This document shows positions 25,970-34,239 of a DNA stretch of 64,000 nt, piece after piece. Origin of the DNA: Rhodospirillaceae bacterium (GTDB lineage Bacteria; Pseudomonadota; Alphaproteobacteria; Rhodospirillales; Rhodospirillaceae). The position numbers and the translations under genes are program-made. The stretch covers positions 1-64,000 of the forward strand of contig JABJAH010000064.1 of NCBI GenBank assembly GCA_018666155.1, given 5' to 3'. Each line of letters starts with the position of its first letter. The stretch's first letter is position 1. The notes under the pieces were generated by a model. It saw nothing but the letters and a program-made list of their open reading frames with translations, did no database searches and was not told the DNA's origin.

Positions 25970-26386
25970 TCAGCCCCCCATTCCCATACTGGTTTCTTCC
26001 GTCATCTCGTCGTCCGAGGCTCCTCCAGACGGTTTACCCGGATTTTGCTTAGTCGATCCGTCGAGCGCGGTTTGGTCTTCGCCGGTGCGCGCAATATGGC
26101 CATAGGTGAGTTGAATGAAGGCATCGCGCTCTTTGCGCATTTCTGCCTCTTCGTCGTCCGTCGGCACGTAGGCTTCGATCATATCGCGGGTGACGGCACC
26201 TTCTTTTTCCATCAACAGTTCGATTGTCCGCGTGCGTCGCCGGTTGGCCCACACTTCGGCTCCGAGAGCGATGATCGACGTCATCATGTCGTCCATCAAT
26301 GGATTGCCGAGAAAGACCGCTTGTTCGGTGTCGGATTTTATAAAGTCCGCCGTATAGGATTTACGATCAGATTTTGAGTCAGCCAT
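25970..26386 (-). CDS. small acidic protein of unknown function
   Basis: 138 residues, no signal peptide. A helical central part (LMDDMMTSIIALGAEVWANRR, then ELLMEKEGAVTRDMIEAYVP) is followed by charged helix DDEEAEMRKERDAF and a low-complexity Gly/Ser/Met-rich tail. I do not recognise a family. It is the first gene of the cassette with the Tat-signal methyltransferase (2 nt gap) and the pseudo-hydrolase. Its GGGGAG ribosome site, 9 nt before the ATG, lies partly inside a hairpin. Confidence 0.75.
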   Translation of the reverse strand: MADSKSDRKSYTADFIKSDTEQAVFLGNPLMDDMMTSIIALGAEVWANRRRTRTIELLMEKEGAVTRDMIEAYVPTDDEEAEMRKERDAFIQLTYGHIARTGEDQTALDGSTKQNPGKPSGGASDDEMTEETSMGMGG

Positions 26387-26395
26387 GGTGCCGCG

Positions 26396-26418
26396 CTCCC
26401 CAGTTGTTCAATCTGGGG
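26396..26418 (-). promoter_or_regulatory. hairpin covering the Shine-Dalgarno of the small-protein cassette
   Basis: Perfect arms CCCCAG (26398-26403) and CTGGGG (26413-26418) with a 9-nt loop. On the minus strand the downstream arm contains the GGGG of the ribosome site GGGGAG (26396-26401). Folding would hide the site and reduce translation of the gene at 26386. The dyad could instead bind a repressor. Confidence 0.5.
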
Positions 26419-26472
26419 AAAGCTTGCGCTTCTAAAAGGTTAATCTCAAGGGGTGAAGAGCACTGCGGTCAA

Positions 26473-26487
26473 AGGGCGAAAGGCCCT
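26473..26487 (-). terminator. weak hairpin after the large surface-protein gene
   Basis: AGGGC/GCCCT arms with a 5-nt loop begin 9 nt after the stop at 26496 on the minus strand. Only TTTG follows. It may end the surface-protein transcript. Confidence 0.3.
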
Positions 26488-26495
26488 AAAAACCC

Positions 26496-29357
26496 CTATG
26501 GCAGACAGCTGGAACTCCAGCAAATCACGACGCGCCCCGGGAAGCCCACCGCCGCCGCTGCGCCGCCTGCGCCCGCGCCATTATTGTCAGAATCCCCGCT
26601 ATTGGCCTGCGTTGTTCCGGATCCTGCAGTAATGACCGGGGATGTAAGATCGGTCGGTAAAACGAAACCAGCTGTTCTCGTGCCACTTCCACCGGCACCA
26701 TAACCGGTTCCGCCTACTCCAGCGACAACTCCTGTTTCAGCGTCACCGCCGTCGGCGGGTTCGGCACCACCACCAGCGCTACCACCGCTTCCGCCCGCAC
26801 CGCCGTTGGTTTGATCCCCGGACTGCCCATTGCTCGGACTGGCACCAGCTTCACCTGTTGTCCCACCCCCAGCATAAGCCGCGGTTGTCAACATTCCGCC
26901 AGAACCCGCGCCGCCACCACCACCGCCGCCAACAGCGACTAGAGTTTCCGTCGTACCATCATCAAATCTGACAGCAGAACCACCGCCGCCGCCGCCGCCG
27001 TCGCCTGCGGTGGCAGCAATTTGGCCCGCACCCGAGGCATTGATGTGGAGTTCAAGCCCGGCAATACTTGTCCCGCCCACCGATGCCAGGCGACCCGCAG
27101 CATAGCCACCACCGCCGCCAGCACGTCCTTCGGCACCTGTGTTCTCGCCGCCGCCGCCGCCTGCGCCCCAAACCTTGATGAGCACTTCGCTAACATCCAG
27201 CGGCATCGTGAGTGTGGCGGATGCCTCAACACCGGCAGCGCCGTCGTAAACGCACTTAAAGAGATCTGTTGCGTCTTCAAACCCAGGACAGACATCTGCG
27301 GCAGTGCTTCTGAAGGGAGACTTGAAGCCAACAAAACGGCCACTGGCCACTGTGTAATTTTCTGCAGGTGTGTTGGCATCTACGGCTGTCGAGCTAGCAA
27401 AGCCGTCTTCAAGCCGGAGCTGAAGGTCTAACCCAGCCGCATTATTGGCTACTCTAATATTAAAATTACTTCCGATAGACGCGCTGTTTTGGGCTGCATC
27501 CCATAAGCGCATTTCCGACAACAGCACCCGGCCGCCTGTATTGTTGGTGATCGTTACGGTTTCCGATCCCGCTATTGCAGCCCCAGTAAGAAGGTCGCAG
27601 GCGACCATGTCAGCGGTGCCAACCGCAGACCCAAAGGCATAGAGGCTTCGATCAACCCCCGTGTCACAATTGAAAGCGGAGTGCCGCCAGAACGTCGTGC
27701 CATAGGTTTGACTAGAGGCGACGATGCTTCCCGTCGTCATCATGTCATCATTAAAAGAGTATTCAAATTCTGAGTTAACGACGTCCGCTCGAATCAGTGA
27801 TTGACTGTTCGTGATGTTGTCGTCGACCGAAAACAAGTCGACGGTGCCCGCTGCTGTATCCCGCAAATAGAGCCAGCCCTCACCGGTGAAACTGGTTTCA
27901 CTGGCAAAGTTACCCAACGGCGTTGGCGAATTTGACACCGTGCCACCGTTGTCCAGTTCCAGTGCAATGCTTCCTTTATGGACAAGAAGATTATCCAAGG
28001 TGCTTGTGGCACCTGTTGTAGAGGAATGCACGAAGATGACTTGGTTCGGTGTGGCGAGGTCAGTGGCATCCGTCGTGAAGACTGTCGCCTGGTTTGATGT
28101 GTTACCGACTTCCGTTATCCGCGCCCAAACATTGCTGCCATCGTCAAAGCATTCCAACTCATAGGTTTGCCCAATCGTAAGCGTGTAGGTGTCCCCACCG
28201 CTGTTTGCCAAGTTCGCCGCGTCTGCCCGGATGGCAATGGTCTGGGCGTTGGCTGGAATACCATCGCCAAAGAACTGACAGGTGATGCCAAGCGTATAGT
28301 CACCGCTGGTGCCCACGCGAGTGGATGTATCGGCCCGTGTGACAATCGAAAAACCTGTGTTTGTGGGCGCTGCAGTGGGCGTCCATTCAATTCTGTTGTA
28401 GAGAGGCGTGATGTTGGGCGTAAAAAAGGTTGCTACTGTGGAAAGCACGACATCCTCAGTCACGGTCAGGACACCACCGCCTTCTGTTGAAGCACTCGCC
28501 CCCCCGCCCTGAACGACGTTGATATCAGTACTATCGCCATCGCCCGAGGTGCCGCTGAAGCCTTCTTCGACGAACTCAAATTCGCTCTTCTCATTCTCTG
28601 CGAAAGTTTCGCATTCAGTCTGAAAATCAGACGTCGATGATAACAACAGTTCGTCATCAAAGTGATCAACGCCGTTGCCATCATCTTCTTGAGGGCCTGT
28701 GTATATGGTATTTGCCGTCGGCACCGCGCAGGTTGAACCGACAGCACAGTTCTCCAGCTCTTCGTTGCCAACCGGCGCCGTCGTCGCTATTCCGTTTTCC
28801 CTGAAAGCGCCACGGCCATTTGGCCCTTGGCTGACAAGCGCGTAGAGCACGGGTGGTCCGGCACCAGCACTGGAGGACGTCTGAACAGTTCCGGCAGTGA
28901 TTGATCCAGTCGGAACGCCGTCTAGAACATGGCAGACTCCGACTGGGCCAGCGCTGACCGCATACACGATCTGGTTGCCATAGGCATCAATGGCGTCCTC
29001 TTCATTTAAACCCAGGTCAAACCAGGGGACAGTACCGATGTTATTAGCGGTGGTGTTACAGGCGCCGATGGACATGCCGTCTGCTGACCCCCCAGCTGCA
29101 GGGCAAGGCAATAGGTATGTGCCACTCCGAATGGCGCTGAGTACGATCGCTTCATTTACTTTTTGAAGTTGGCCACTGTTGCCAGTAATGCTGTTGATGA
29201 TGGCACGCGGTCCGATGCGCTCTTGTAGCGCCACTGTTGCGATACCGGCAACCACGGTGGCCGCCACGACCACCGTCATAAGAACAAGAACCCCGGACTC
29301 GTCGTCCCGGGCCTCTCTCAAATGCCGAATCAAAAATTGCCGCGCGCGCTTTAGCAC
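26496..29357 (-). CDS. large pseudopilin-like surface protein with glycine-rich C-terminus
   Basis: 953 residues. After a basic N-terminus comes one hydrophobic helix (about 22-45, VLVLMTVVVAATVVAGIA). Then follows a pseudopilin-type region with the LLPCPAAGG motif at 82-90 and PWFDLGLNEEDAIDAYGNQI at 111-130, a pattern seen in prepilin-like proteins. The middle has two beta-rich, jelly-roll/LamG-like stretches rich in Asp, Thr and Ser. The last 230 residues are extremely glycine-rich (VWGAGGGGGENTGAEGR and similar), as in some phage fibre tips and adhesins. No classical prepilin G/E cleavage site is obvious. Probably an envelope-anchored adhesin or minor pilin. It stands alone, with mazG divergent upstream. 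Confidence 0.75.
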   Translation of the reverse strand: MLKRARQFLIRHLREARDDESGVLVLMTVVVAATVVAGIATVALQERIGPRAIINSITGNSGQLQKVNEAIVLSAIRSGTYLLPCPAAGGSADGMSIGACNTTANNIGTVPWFDLGLNEEDAIDAYGNQIVYAVSAGPVGVCHVLDGVPTGSITAGTVQTSSSAGAGPPVLYALVSQGPNGRGAFRENGIATTAPVGNEELENCAVGSTCAVPTANTIYTGPQEDDGNGVDHFDDELLLSSTSDFQTECETFAENEKSEFEFVEEGFSGTSGDGDSTDINVVQGGGASASTEGGGVLTVTEDVVLSTVATFFTPNITPLYNRIEWTPTAAPTNTGFSIVTRADTSTRVGTSGDYTLGITCQFFGDGIPANAQTIAIRADAANLANSGGDTYTLTIGQTYELECFDDGSNVWARITEVGNTSNQATVFTTDATDLATPNQVIFVHSSTTGATSTLDNLLVHKGSIALELDNGGTVSNSPTPLGNFASETSFTGEGWLYLRDTAAGTVDLFSVDDNITNSQSLIRADVVNSEFEYSFNDDMMTTGSIVASSQTYGTTFWRHSAFNCDTGVDRSLYAFGSAVGTADMVACDLLTGAAIAGSETVTITNNTGGRVLLSEMRLWDAAQNSASIGSNFNIRVANNAAGLDLQLRLEDGFASSTAVDANTPAENYTVASGRFVGFKSPFRSTAADVCPGFEDATDLFKCVYDGAAGVEASATLTMPLDVSEVLIKVWGAGGGGGENTGAEGRAGGGGGYAAGRLASVGGTSIAGLELHINASGAGQIAATAGDGGGGGGGSAVRFDDGTTETLVAVGGGGGGGAGSGGMLTTAAYAGGGTTGEAGASPSNGQSGDQTNGGAGGSGGSAGGGAEPADGGDAETGVVAGVGGTGYGAGGSGTRTAGFVLPTDLTSPVITAGSGTTQANSGDSDNNGAGAGGAAAAVGFPGRVVICWSSSCLP

Positions 29358-29573
29358 AGGCCTGCACCCCTAACTTACCCCCAACGAACCGCGCTCGACT
29401 AACGTCCGCCTCAGTATGCCGAGATCGTTCCAGACGGTGGTTCGCTTGTGTCGATACGCTACTACTGATCTGGGAGAAACGCCACAATTCAGGGTGCTAA
29501 ACGGACGTATTTCCTGCGGCGACCCTCGGCTTATGGTTGATCGCCACAGTGAGGCGGAGTAAGCCCTTAGACC

Positions 29574-30389
29574 ATGAACGATCCCCATACCCTTGCCGAT
29601 TTACTTGCGATTATGGCGCGTTTGCGCGATCCCGAGACCGGGTGCCCGTGGGATATCGAGCAGGATTTTAAATCCATAGCGCCCTATACAATTGAAGAGG
29701 CCTATGAGGTGGCGGACGCCATTTCCCGCAATGATATGCCTGCACTCAAGGATGAACTGGGGGATCTGTTGTTGCAGGTCGTCTACCACGCCCGCATGGC
29801 TGAAGAAGGCGGCTTGTTTGACTTCGCCGATGTAGCGGACGCGATCTCGGCCAAGATGATCCGGCGGCACCCCCATGTGTTCGGTGATGCTGAGATTAAG
29901 GATTCCGATGCCCAGACGGTCAATTGGGAAGCCATAAAGGCCAGCGAGCGGGCCGAAAAGAAGAACGACGATACACCGCCGAGTGTGCTGGATGATGTTC
30001 CGGTCGCCCTGCCCGCTATGAAACGTGCCGAGAAACTACAAAAGCGCGCCGCGCGCGTGGGGTTCGATTGGCCCGCCGTAGCGCCGGTGTTCGATAAAAT
30101 TCGTGAGGAAATGGCTGAGCTGGAAGTCGAATTGGCCGCCGGATCAAGCGACGAACGCATTGAAGATGAGTTGGGCGACCTTTTGTTCGCAGTCGTCAAT
30201 CTGGCCCGTAAGATCAAAGTAGAGCCTGGGTCGGCCTTGCGGCAGACCAATCTCAAGTTCGAGCAGCGTTTTCGCTTCATAGAGCGTATGCTGGCGGAGG
30301 ACGATCGAACGCCCCAAGAGGCCAGTCTCGATGAAATGGAAGCCTTGTGGCAACGGGCCAAGACAGAAGCGAAAACGGAAGCGACATGA
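29574..30389 (+). CDS. mazG: nucleoside triphosphate pyrophosphohydrolase
   Basis: Hydrolyses (d)NTPs to monophosphates and pyrophosphate, house-cleaning of aberrant nucleotides and lowering ppGpp under stress. 271 residues with two MazG repeats: CPWDIEQDFKSIAPYTIEEA and DELGDLLLQVVYHARMAEE in the first, EEMAELEVEL and DELGDLLFAVVNLARK in the second, each giving the EExxE-(12-28)-ExxD metal pattern. The ATG at 29574 lies after a 216-nt divergent region. Its TGA overlaps the ATG of the following lipoprotein gene. Confidence 0.94.
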   Translation: MNDPHTLADLLAIMARLRDPETGCPWDIEQDFKSIAPYTIEEAYEVADAISRNDMPALKDELGDLLLQVVYHARMAEEGGLFDFADVADAISAKMIRRHPHVFGDAEIKDSDAQTVNWEAIKASERAEKKNDDTPPSVLDDVPVALPAMKRAEKLQKRAARVGFDWPAVAPVFDKIREEMAELEVELAAGSSDERIEDELGDLLFAVVNLARKIKVEPGSALRQTNLKFEQRFRFIERMLAEDDRTPQEASLDEMEALWQRAKTEAKTEAT

Positions 30390-31030
30390 GTCACATTAAA
30401 CGCATTACGCGGGTCCTCATCGGACTCTTGGTCGCCGTCCCCCTCGCCTCTTGCTGGGTGCCGGATAAATACGGCTCTGAAATTCGCATCACCAAAGCCG
30501 GCGGTTACGGCATTTCCTTCAGTGGCGAACTCACCTGGGCCCCTTTGTTCGGGCAAATCGCTCGCGGTGAAATCGCCACCGAAGCGGCAGCAGAACAATC
30601 CGCTGGGTTTCTCGCCACGCTCAAGGCCGACACACACTTTCAACATGTCGCTAGCCTGGGCAAAGGCCGCTATCAGGTGCGCTATGATCGGCGCGGCACG
30701 ATCGACAGGACGCAGATGATCAGTTTCGTGCGGCGCAATGCCCGCATTTTTCAAATTCGCGCCCAGGAGGATGGCAAAGTTTCCTTTTTCGGAACCGGTG
30801 CCGGGTCGAGCCAAGCCGATCAGCTGGACGCCATGGGGTTAAAGACAGACGGTTTGCTGCGCATAGTCACCGACGCCCCAGTGTTAAGTCACAACGCCAT
30901 GTCGGTGCGCCCCGCGCCGATGCCCGGTTATGTGATGTACGACTGGAAGATGACCTCGTTCCGTCAGAAGGCCCCTAAATTAACCCTACAATTGGACGGC
31001 CCGCTGGCGACGACCGGACCTGGGGCTTAG
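30386..31030 (+). CDS. putative lipoprotein of unknown function
   Basis: 214 residues if begun at ATG 30386, which overlaps the mazG stop (ATGA). An earlier start at 30347 lies inside mazG and spoils the signal. The N-terminus has basic residues, a hydrophobic run (VLIGLLVAVPLAS) and a cysteine giving the lipobox LASC. The rest shows alternating beta-type segments (GYGISFSGELTWAPLFGQI, GRYQVRYDRRGTID) without a known motif. Probably anchored in the envelope. No function can be named; coupling with mazG is positional only. Confidence 0.75.
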   Translation: MSHIKRITRVLIGLLVAVPLASCWVPDKYGSEIRITKAGGYGISFSGELTWAPLFGQIARGEIATEAAAEQSAGFLATLKADTHFQHVASLGKGRYQVRYDRRGTIDRTQMISFVRRNARIFQIRAQEDGKVSFFGTGAGSSQADQLDAMGLKTDGLLRIVTDAPVLSHNAMSVRPAPMPGYVMYDWKMTSFRQKAPKLTLQLDGPLATTGPGA

Positions 31031-31033
31031 CCC

Positions 31034-31846
31034 CTATACTTTGGCTTCGTCGGCCAACGCCCGCACCTGATCCCAAATGGACTGCGACGGCGCACTGAGA
31101 ATACCGCCTTGGCTGCGGTCAGCCGGTTGGTATGGCGTTCCATCCATCGTCGCGCTGTAACCGCCCGCTTCTTGATGAATCAGAACTCCGGCGGCGTGAT
31201 CCCAGGGATTGAGGCGGCTAAAGCTACAGACCTGCAAACGGTTTTCAGCGAGGGCGAGATACTCGTGGGCTGCACTGCTGAGGCAGGTGTTCTCGCCAAG
31301 GGCTGACGGCATCGGCCTAAAGGCCTGGTGATAAAGCGCGACGGCGAGTGTCGACAACTCTGTCACATCGCTGGTGTCTATCGTCATGTGTTGGTCATTG
31401 ATCCAGCTGCCCTGCCCCACTCCGGCCCACACCGTGCGGGCCGACAACGGATCATGAATCCAACCCATACGAGTTTCACCGTCCTCAACCAGCGCAACTA
31501 TGACGCCAAAGGCATCGCGCCCGGCGACAAAGTTCGACGTGCCATCAATGGGATCGATGATCCACACCGCGCCGGGGCGCGTTAACAGGTCTAGAACCGC
31601 GGGATCGGTCGCCGCGGCCTCTTCGCCAATCACCATTGAATCAGGCAACAGAGCCACCAGTCCCGCAGCTAACTTTTGTTCCGCCTCTTCGTCGGCGATC
31701 GTGACCAAATCCCCTGGGCCGGATTTGGTTTTTATCTCCTCTTTGGCCAAGCTTTTGTAGCGCGGCAGTATGGTTGTTTCAGAGACCGATTGAATAAGGC
31801 GCTCGACATCCTGTCTGAGCGTAGCTGAACTGACGTCTATGCTCAC
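31034..31846 (-). CDS. inositol monophosphatase family protein
   Basis: Mg-dependent, Li-sensitive sugar-phosphatase fold of 270 residues. Motifs: VTIADEEAEQKL, GEEAAATDP (metal glutamate), WIIDPIDGTSNFVAG (the DPxDGT motif), and PWDHAAGVLIHQEAGGY near the C-terminus. The family dephosphorylates inositol-1-phosphate, histidinol phosphate or 3'-phosphoadenosine phosphates. An inositol-3-phosphate synthase gene also lies in this window at the right edge, which makes inositol possible but does not prove it. It overlaps the hflX stop by 4 nt. Convergent with the lipoprotein gene. Confidence 0.9.
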   Translation of the reverse strand: MSIDVSSATLRQDVERLIQSVSETTILPRYKSLAKEEIKTKSGPGDLVTIADEEAEQKLAAGLVALLPDSMVIGEEAAATDPAVLDLLTRPGAVWIIDPIDGTSNFVAGRDAFGVIVALVEDGETRMGWIHDPLSARTVWAGVGQGSWINDQHMTIDTSDVTELSTLAVALYHQAFRPMPSALGENTCLSSAAHEYLALAENRLQVCSFSRLNPWDHAAGVLIHQEAGGYSATMDGTPYQPADRSQGGILSAPSQSIWDQVRALADEAKV

Positions 31847-33165
31847 AGAAACCGAACAGTGTTATTGGCGGTTAAGCGGTCGGCGTCGGCCGGATCAAGT
31901 AAAACCGTGACTGTGGTCTCGACTTCGCCGTCTTCACGCGCAAGCACTTCTCCTTTGCGGTAGAGCCAAGCCAAAGTTTTGCCATCCGCAACCGGAACCG
32001 CGACACCAAGTTCGCGTCGTCCTACGGAGATGATCCGCTCAATTTGGGCGATCAAGTCAGCCGTGCCCTCGCCGGTCAGTCCTGACACCAGCAGAGGTGC
32101 TGTATCGCTGGTGCTCGGCTCATTCATCAACCCGCGGGCAGAGGCGTCCAGAAGGTCGACTTTATTCAAGGCCTCAAGAATGGGATGGCTGTCGCTGGAC
32201 TCAATGTCCATCCGGGAGAGCACTTCTTCTACATCGCGCTTTTGGTCTTCGGTTTCCGCATGGGAAATATCACGCACATGAATGATGACGTCCGCTTCAA
32301 TAACCTCTTCCAAAGTAGCGCGGAAAGCGGCAACCAGTTCATGTGGCAGGTCTGAGACAAATCCAACCGTATCGGAAAGAATGACGCGGCGCCTGGACGG
32401 AAGTTCGAGGGCACGCATGGTCGGATCAAGGGTCGCAAACAACTGATCCTGCGCATGGACGGATGATTCCGTCAGATAATTGAACAGGGTCGACTTGCCC
32501 GCGTTGGTGTAGCCGACCAAAGCGACAATCGGATACGGAACTCGTTTTCTCGCGGCCCTGTGCAAATCACGGGTGCGGACGACTTTGTCTAATTCCTTTT
32601 TTAAGCGCGTAATGCGATCGCCGATGAGACGACGATCAATTTCGATTTGAGTTTCACCGGGACCACCAAGGAAGCCGGCACCACCGCGCTGGCGTTCCAA
32701 GTGAGTCCAACTGCGGACTAGGCGACTCTTTTGATAAGTAAGGTGCGCTAGTTCAACCTGCAGCATCCCTTCACGAGTGCGCGCGCGCTCACCAAAAATT
32801 TCAAGGATCAGGCCGGTGCGGTCGATCACTTTTGTTTTCCACGCCCGCTCCAAGTTGCGTTGTTGGCCGGGCGACAAACTGTGGTCAACAATCACCAGGT
32901 CCGCTTCCAGACCTTCAATCAGCGCTTCGAAGCGCTCCACCACGCCTTTACCGAACAGCGTCGATGGTCGTGGCCGGTTCACCACAATGTGTTCAGCGTG
33001 AACCACATCAAGATCGATCGCCGCGGCTAGTCCACAGGCTTCGTCCACGCGCGCGCGCGCGTCCTCCACAGCCGAGCGCTGCCGCAAGGCTGGATGAAGA
33101 ACGATGGCACGGGTCTTCGCTATTGCAGTCGACGCCGGATCTGGGTGTTCGCCGTTAACGGTCAC
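31843..33165 (-). CDS. hflX: ribosome-associated GTPase HflX
   Basis: 440 residues. N-terminal HflX domain and coiled coil (QRNLERAWKTKVIDRTGLIL, then GFLGGPGETQIEIDRR), followed by the GTPase with G1 GYTNAGKSTL, G3 DTVGFVSDLP and G4-like NKVD. HflX splits or rescues stalled ribosomes under stress and is commonly coded next to hfq, as here (12 nt downstream of hfq). It runs into the inositol-phosphatase-family gene with a 4-nt overlap. Full length. Confidence 0.95.
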   Translation of the reverse strand: MTVNGEHPDPASTAIAKTRAIVLHPALRQRSAVEDARARVDEACGLAAAIDLDVVHAEHIVVNRPRPSTLFGKGVVERFEALIEGLEADLVIVDHSLSPGQQRNLERAWKTKVIDRTGLILEIFGERARTREGMLQVELAHLTYQKSRLVRSWTHLERQRGGAGFLGGPGETQIEIDRRLIGDRITRLKKELDKVVRTRDLHRAARKRVPYPIVALVGYTNAGKSTLFNYLTESSVHAQDQLFATLDPTMRALELPSRRRVILSDTVGFVSDLPHELVAAFRATLEEVIEADVIIHVRDISHAETEDQKRDVEEVLSRMDIESSDSHPILEALNKVDLLDASARGLMNEPSTSDTAPLLVSGLTGEGTADLIAQIERIISVGRRELGVAVPVADGKTLAWLYRKGEVLAREDGEVETTVTVLLDPADADRLTANNTVRFL

Positions 33166-33177
33166 ACGGGTGAAAGC

Positions 33178-33450
33178 CTATTCGGCACCCTCTTCCTTGG
33201 CCGCGTCATCGTCTTGGACTTCGGGCTCAAAAAGCTGCAATGGACCGGACGGCATAACCGTTGAGATCGCGTGCTTGTAAACAAGCTGAGTGTGGCCATC
33301 GCGGCGCAGCAGCATTGAAAAGTTATCAAACCAGGTCACGATTCCCTGGAGTTTGACGCCGTTGACCAGAAATACGGTCACCGGGGTCTTGTTCTTCCGA
33401 ATTGTGTTGAGAAAAACGTCCTGAACGTTTTGTGATTTTTCGCCAGACAT
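33178..33450 (-). CDS. hfq: RNA chaperone Hfq
   Basis: 90 residues. Sm1 motif ([20 protein letters not shown]) and Sm2 ([10 protein letters not shown]) are complete; the usual [13 protein letters not shown] proximal helix precedes them. Binds sRNAs and A-rich mRNA as a hexamer. The tail after residue 75 is short and acidic, as in other alphaproteobacteria. First gene of hfq-hflX-inositol-phosphatase family. Confidence 0.97.
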   Translation of the reverse strand: MSGEKSQNVQDVFLNTIRKNKTPVTVFLVNGVKLQGIVTWFDNFSMLLRRDGHTQLVYKHAISTVMPSGPLQLFEPEVQDDDAAKEEGAE

Positions 33451-33570
33451 TGGTTAACACCTTGTTTTACTTTATTTTTTGTCCAGAGGCATTGGTGCAG
33501 CACGGACTTGCCCCCGTATCTAGAGGGTTTATTTCAAGCGGGTCAACCGTGCCTTGCCGGGCACCCGATT

Positions 33571-34239
33571 TTAGGGACTATCCAGCCGCCCAAGAATCAA
33601 GTTTCGAAGCGCGACAAGGTCATTCACTCGTTGGTCTGGGTCGGAGTCTGGATAGCCGTCTCCAACCAGAATCGTCGTACATCCCGCAGCGCGACCACAG
33701 GCCACGTCGACATCGTTGTCGCCGATAAACCATGTGTTTGGACTGGGCTGAATCCCCATGGGGCGCATCGCGTTATACACCGGATCTGCGGCCGGTTTGT
33801 CGTGTGCGCTATCGCCCGAGCCGACGAAAGACTGGAAAATACCCTGTCAACCAAAATGTGCCGCTTCGGAGCGAAGATAGTGCCCGGTCTTATTGCTTAC
33901 GACGGCGAGTGGAACAGATTTAGCCGACAATGCCGCGATCAATTCCTCCGCACCCGCAAGCAATTGTAACCGGTCGAGATGAAGTTTGCCGTATGCCTCA
34001 AGGTAAATAAGACGTGCCTCTTGCCAGTCATCACCAAATTCTTTTGGAAAGGCATCCCGAGCGGACAGGCCGAGCCAGGCCTCCCACTGATCATATGTCC
34101 AAGGCTCTCTGCCATAAGCTTCTAGCGTCTGATTCATGGCAGCGGCCAGCACCGGATGGCTATCGACAAGCGTTCCGTCCCAATCGAACAACAGGGCTTC
34201 CGGCCTCGGAAGAGGAAACGCCGTTTGCTCAGGCGACAT
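33571..34239 (-). pseudogene. HAD-family phosphatase (phosphoglycolate phosphatase-like) with one in-frame stop
   Basis: From ATG 34239 the frame gives LLFDWDGTLVDSHPVLAAAM (motif I DxDGT), PLAVVSNKTGHYLR (motif II region) and EAAHFG. It then meets TGA at 33847-33849 (codon 131). Without any frameshift the same frame continues QGIFQSFVGSGDSAHDKPAA (motif III lysine) and WFIGDNDVDVACGRAAGC (motif IV acids), ending at 33571. So one base, probably TGG to TGA, breaks an otherwise intact 222-codon gene. Either it is a recent pseudogene, an assembly error, or a read-through case. It overlaps the end of the aminotransferase gene by 11 nt. Confidence 0.85.

Noticed and set aside
26985..27003. CCG/GGC trinucleotide run as a microsatellite
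   Set aside because: It simply encodes part of the poly-glycine tail of the surface protein in frame.
29783..30814. 343-codon open frame opposite mazG and the lipoprotein gene
   Set aside because: Antisense shadow; mazG motifs on the plus strand are complete and the antisense product is Ser/Arg-rich without a domain.
33050..33062. Alternating CG run as possible Z-DNA or recombination site
   Set aside because: It is short and lies within the hflX coding frame as Ala-Arg codons.
33847..33849. TGA as selenocysteine codon
   Set aside because: HAD phosphatases of this kind have no selenocysteine at this place, a tryptophan fits better, and no selenocysteine-insertion hairpin is evident just after it.
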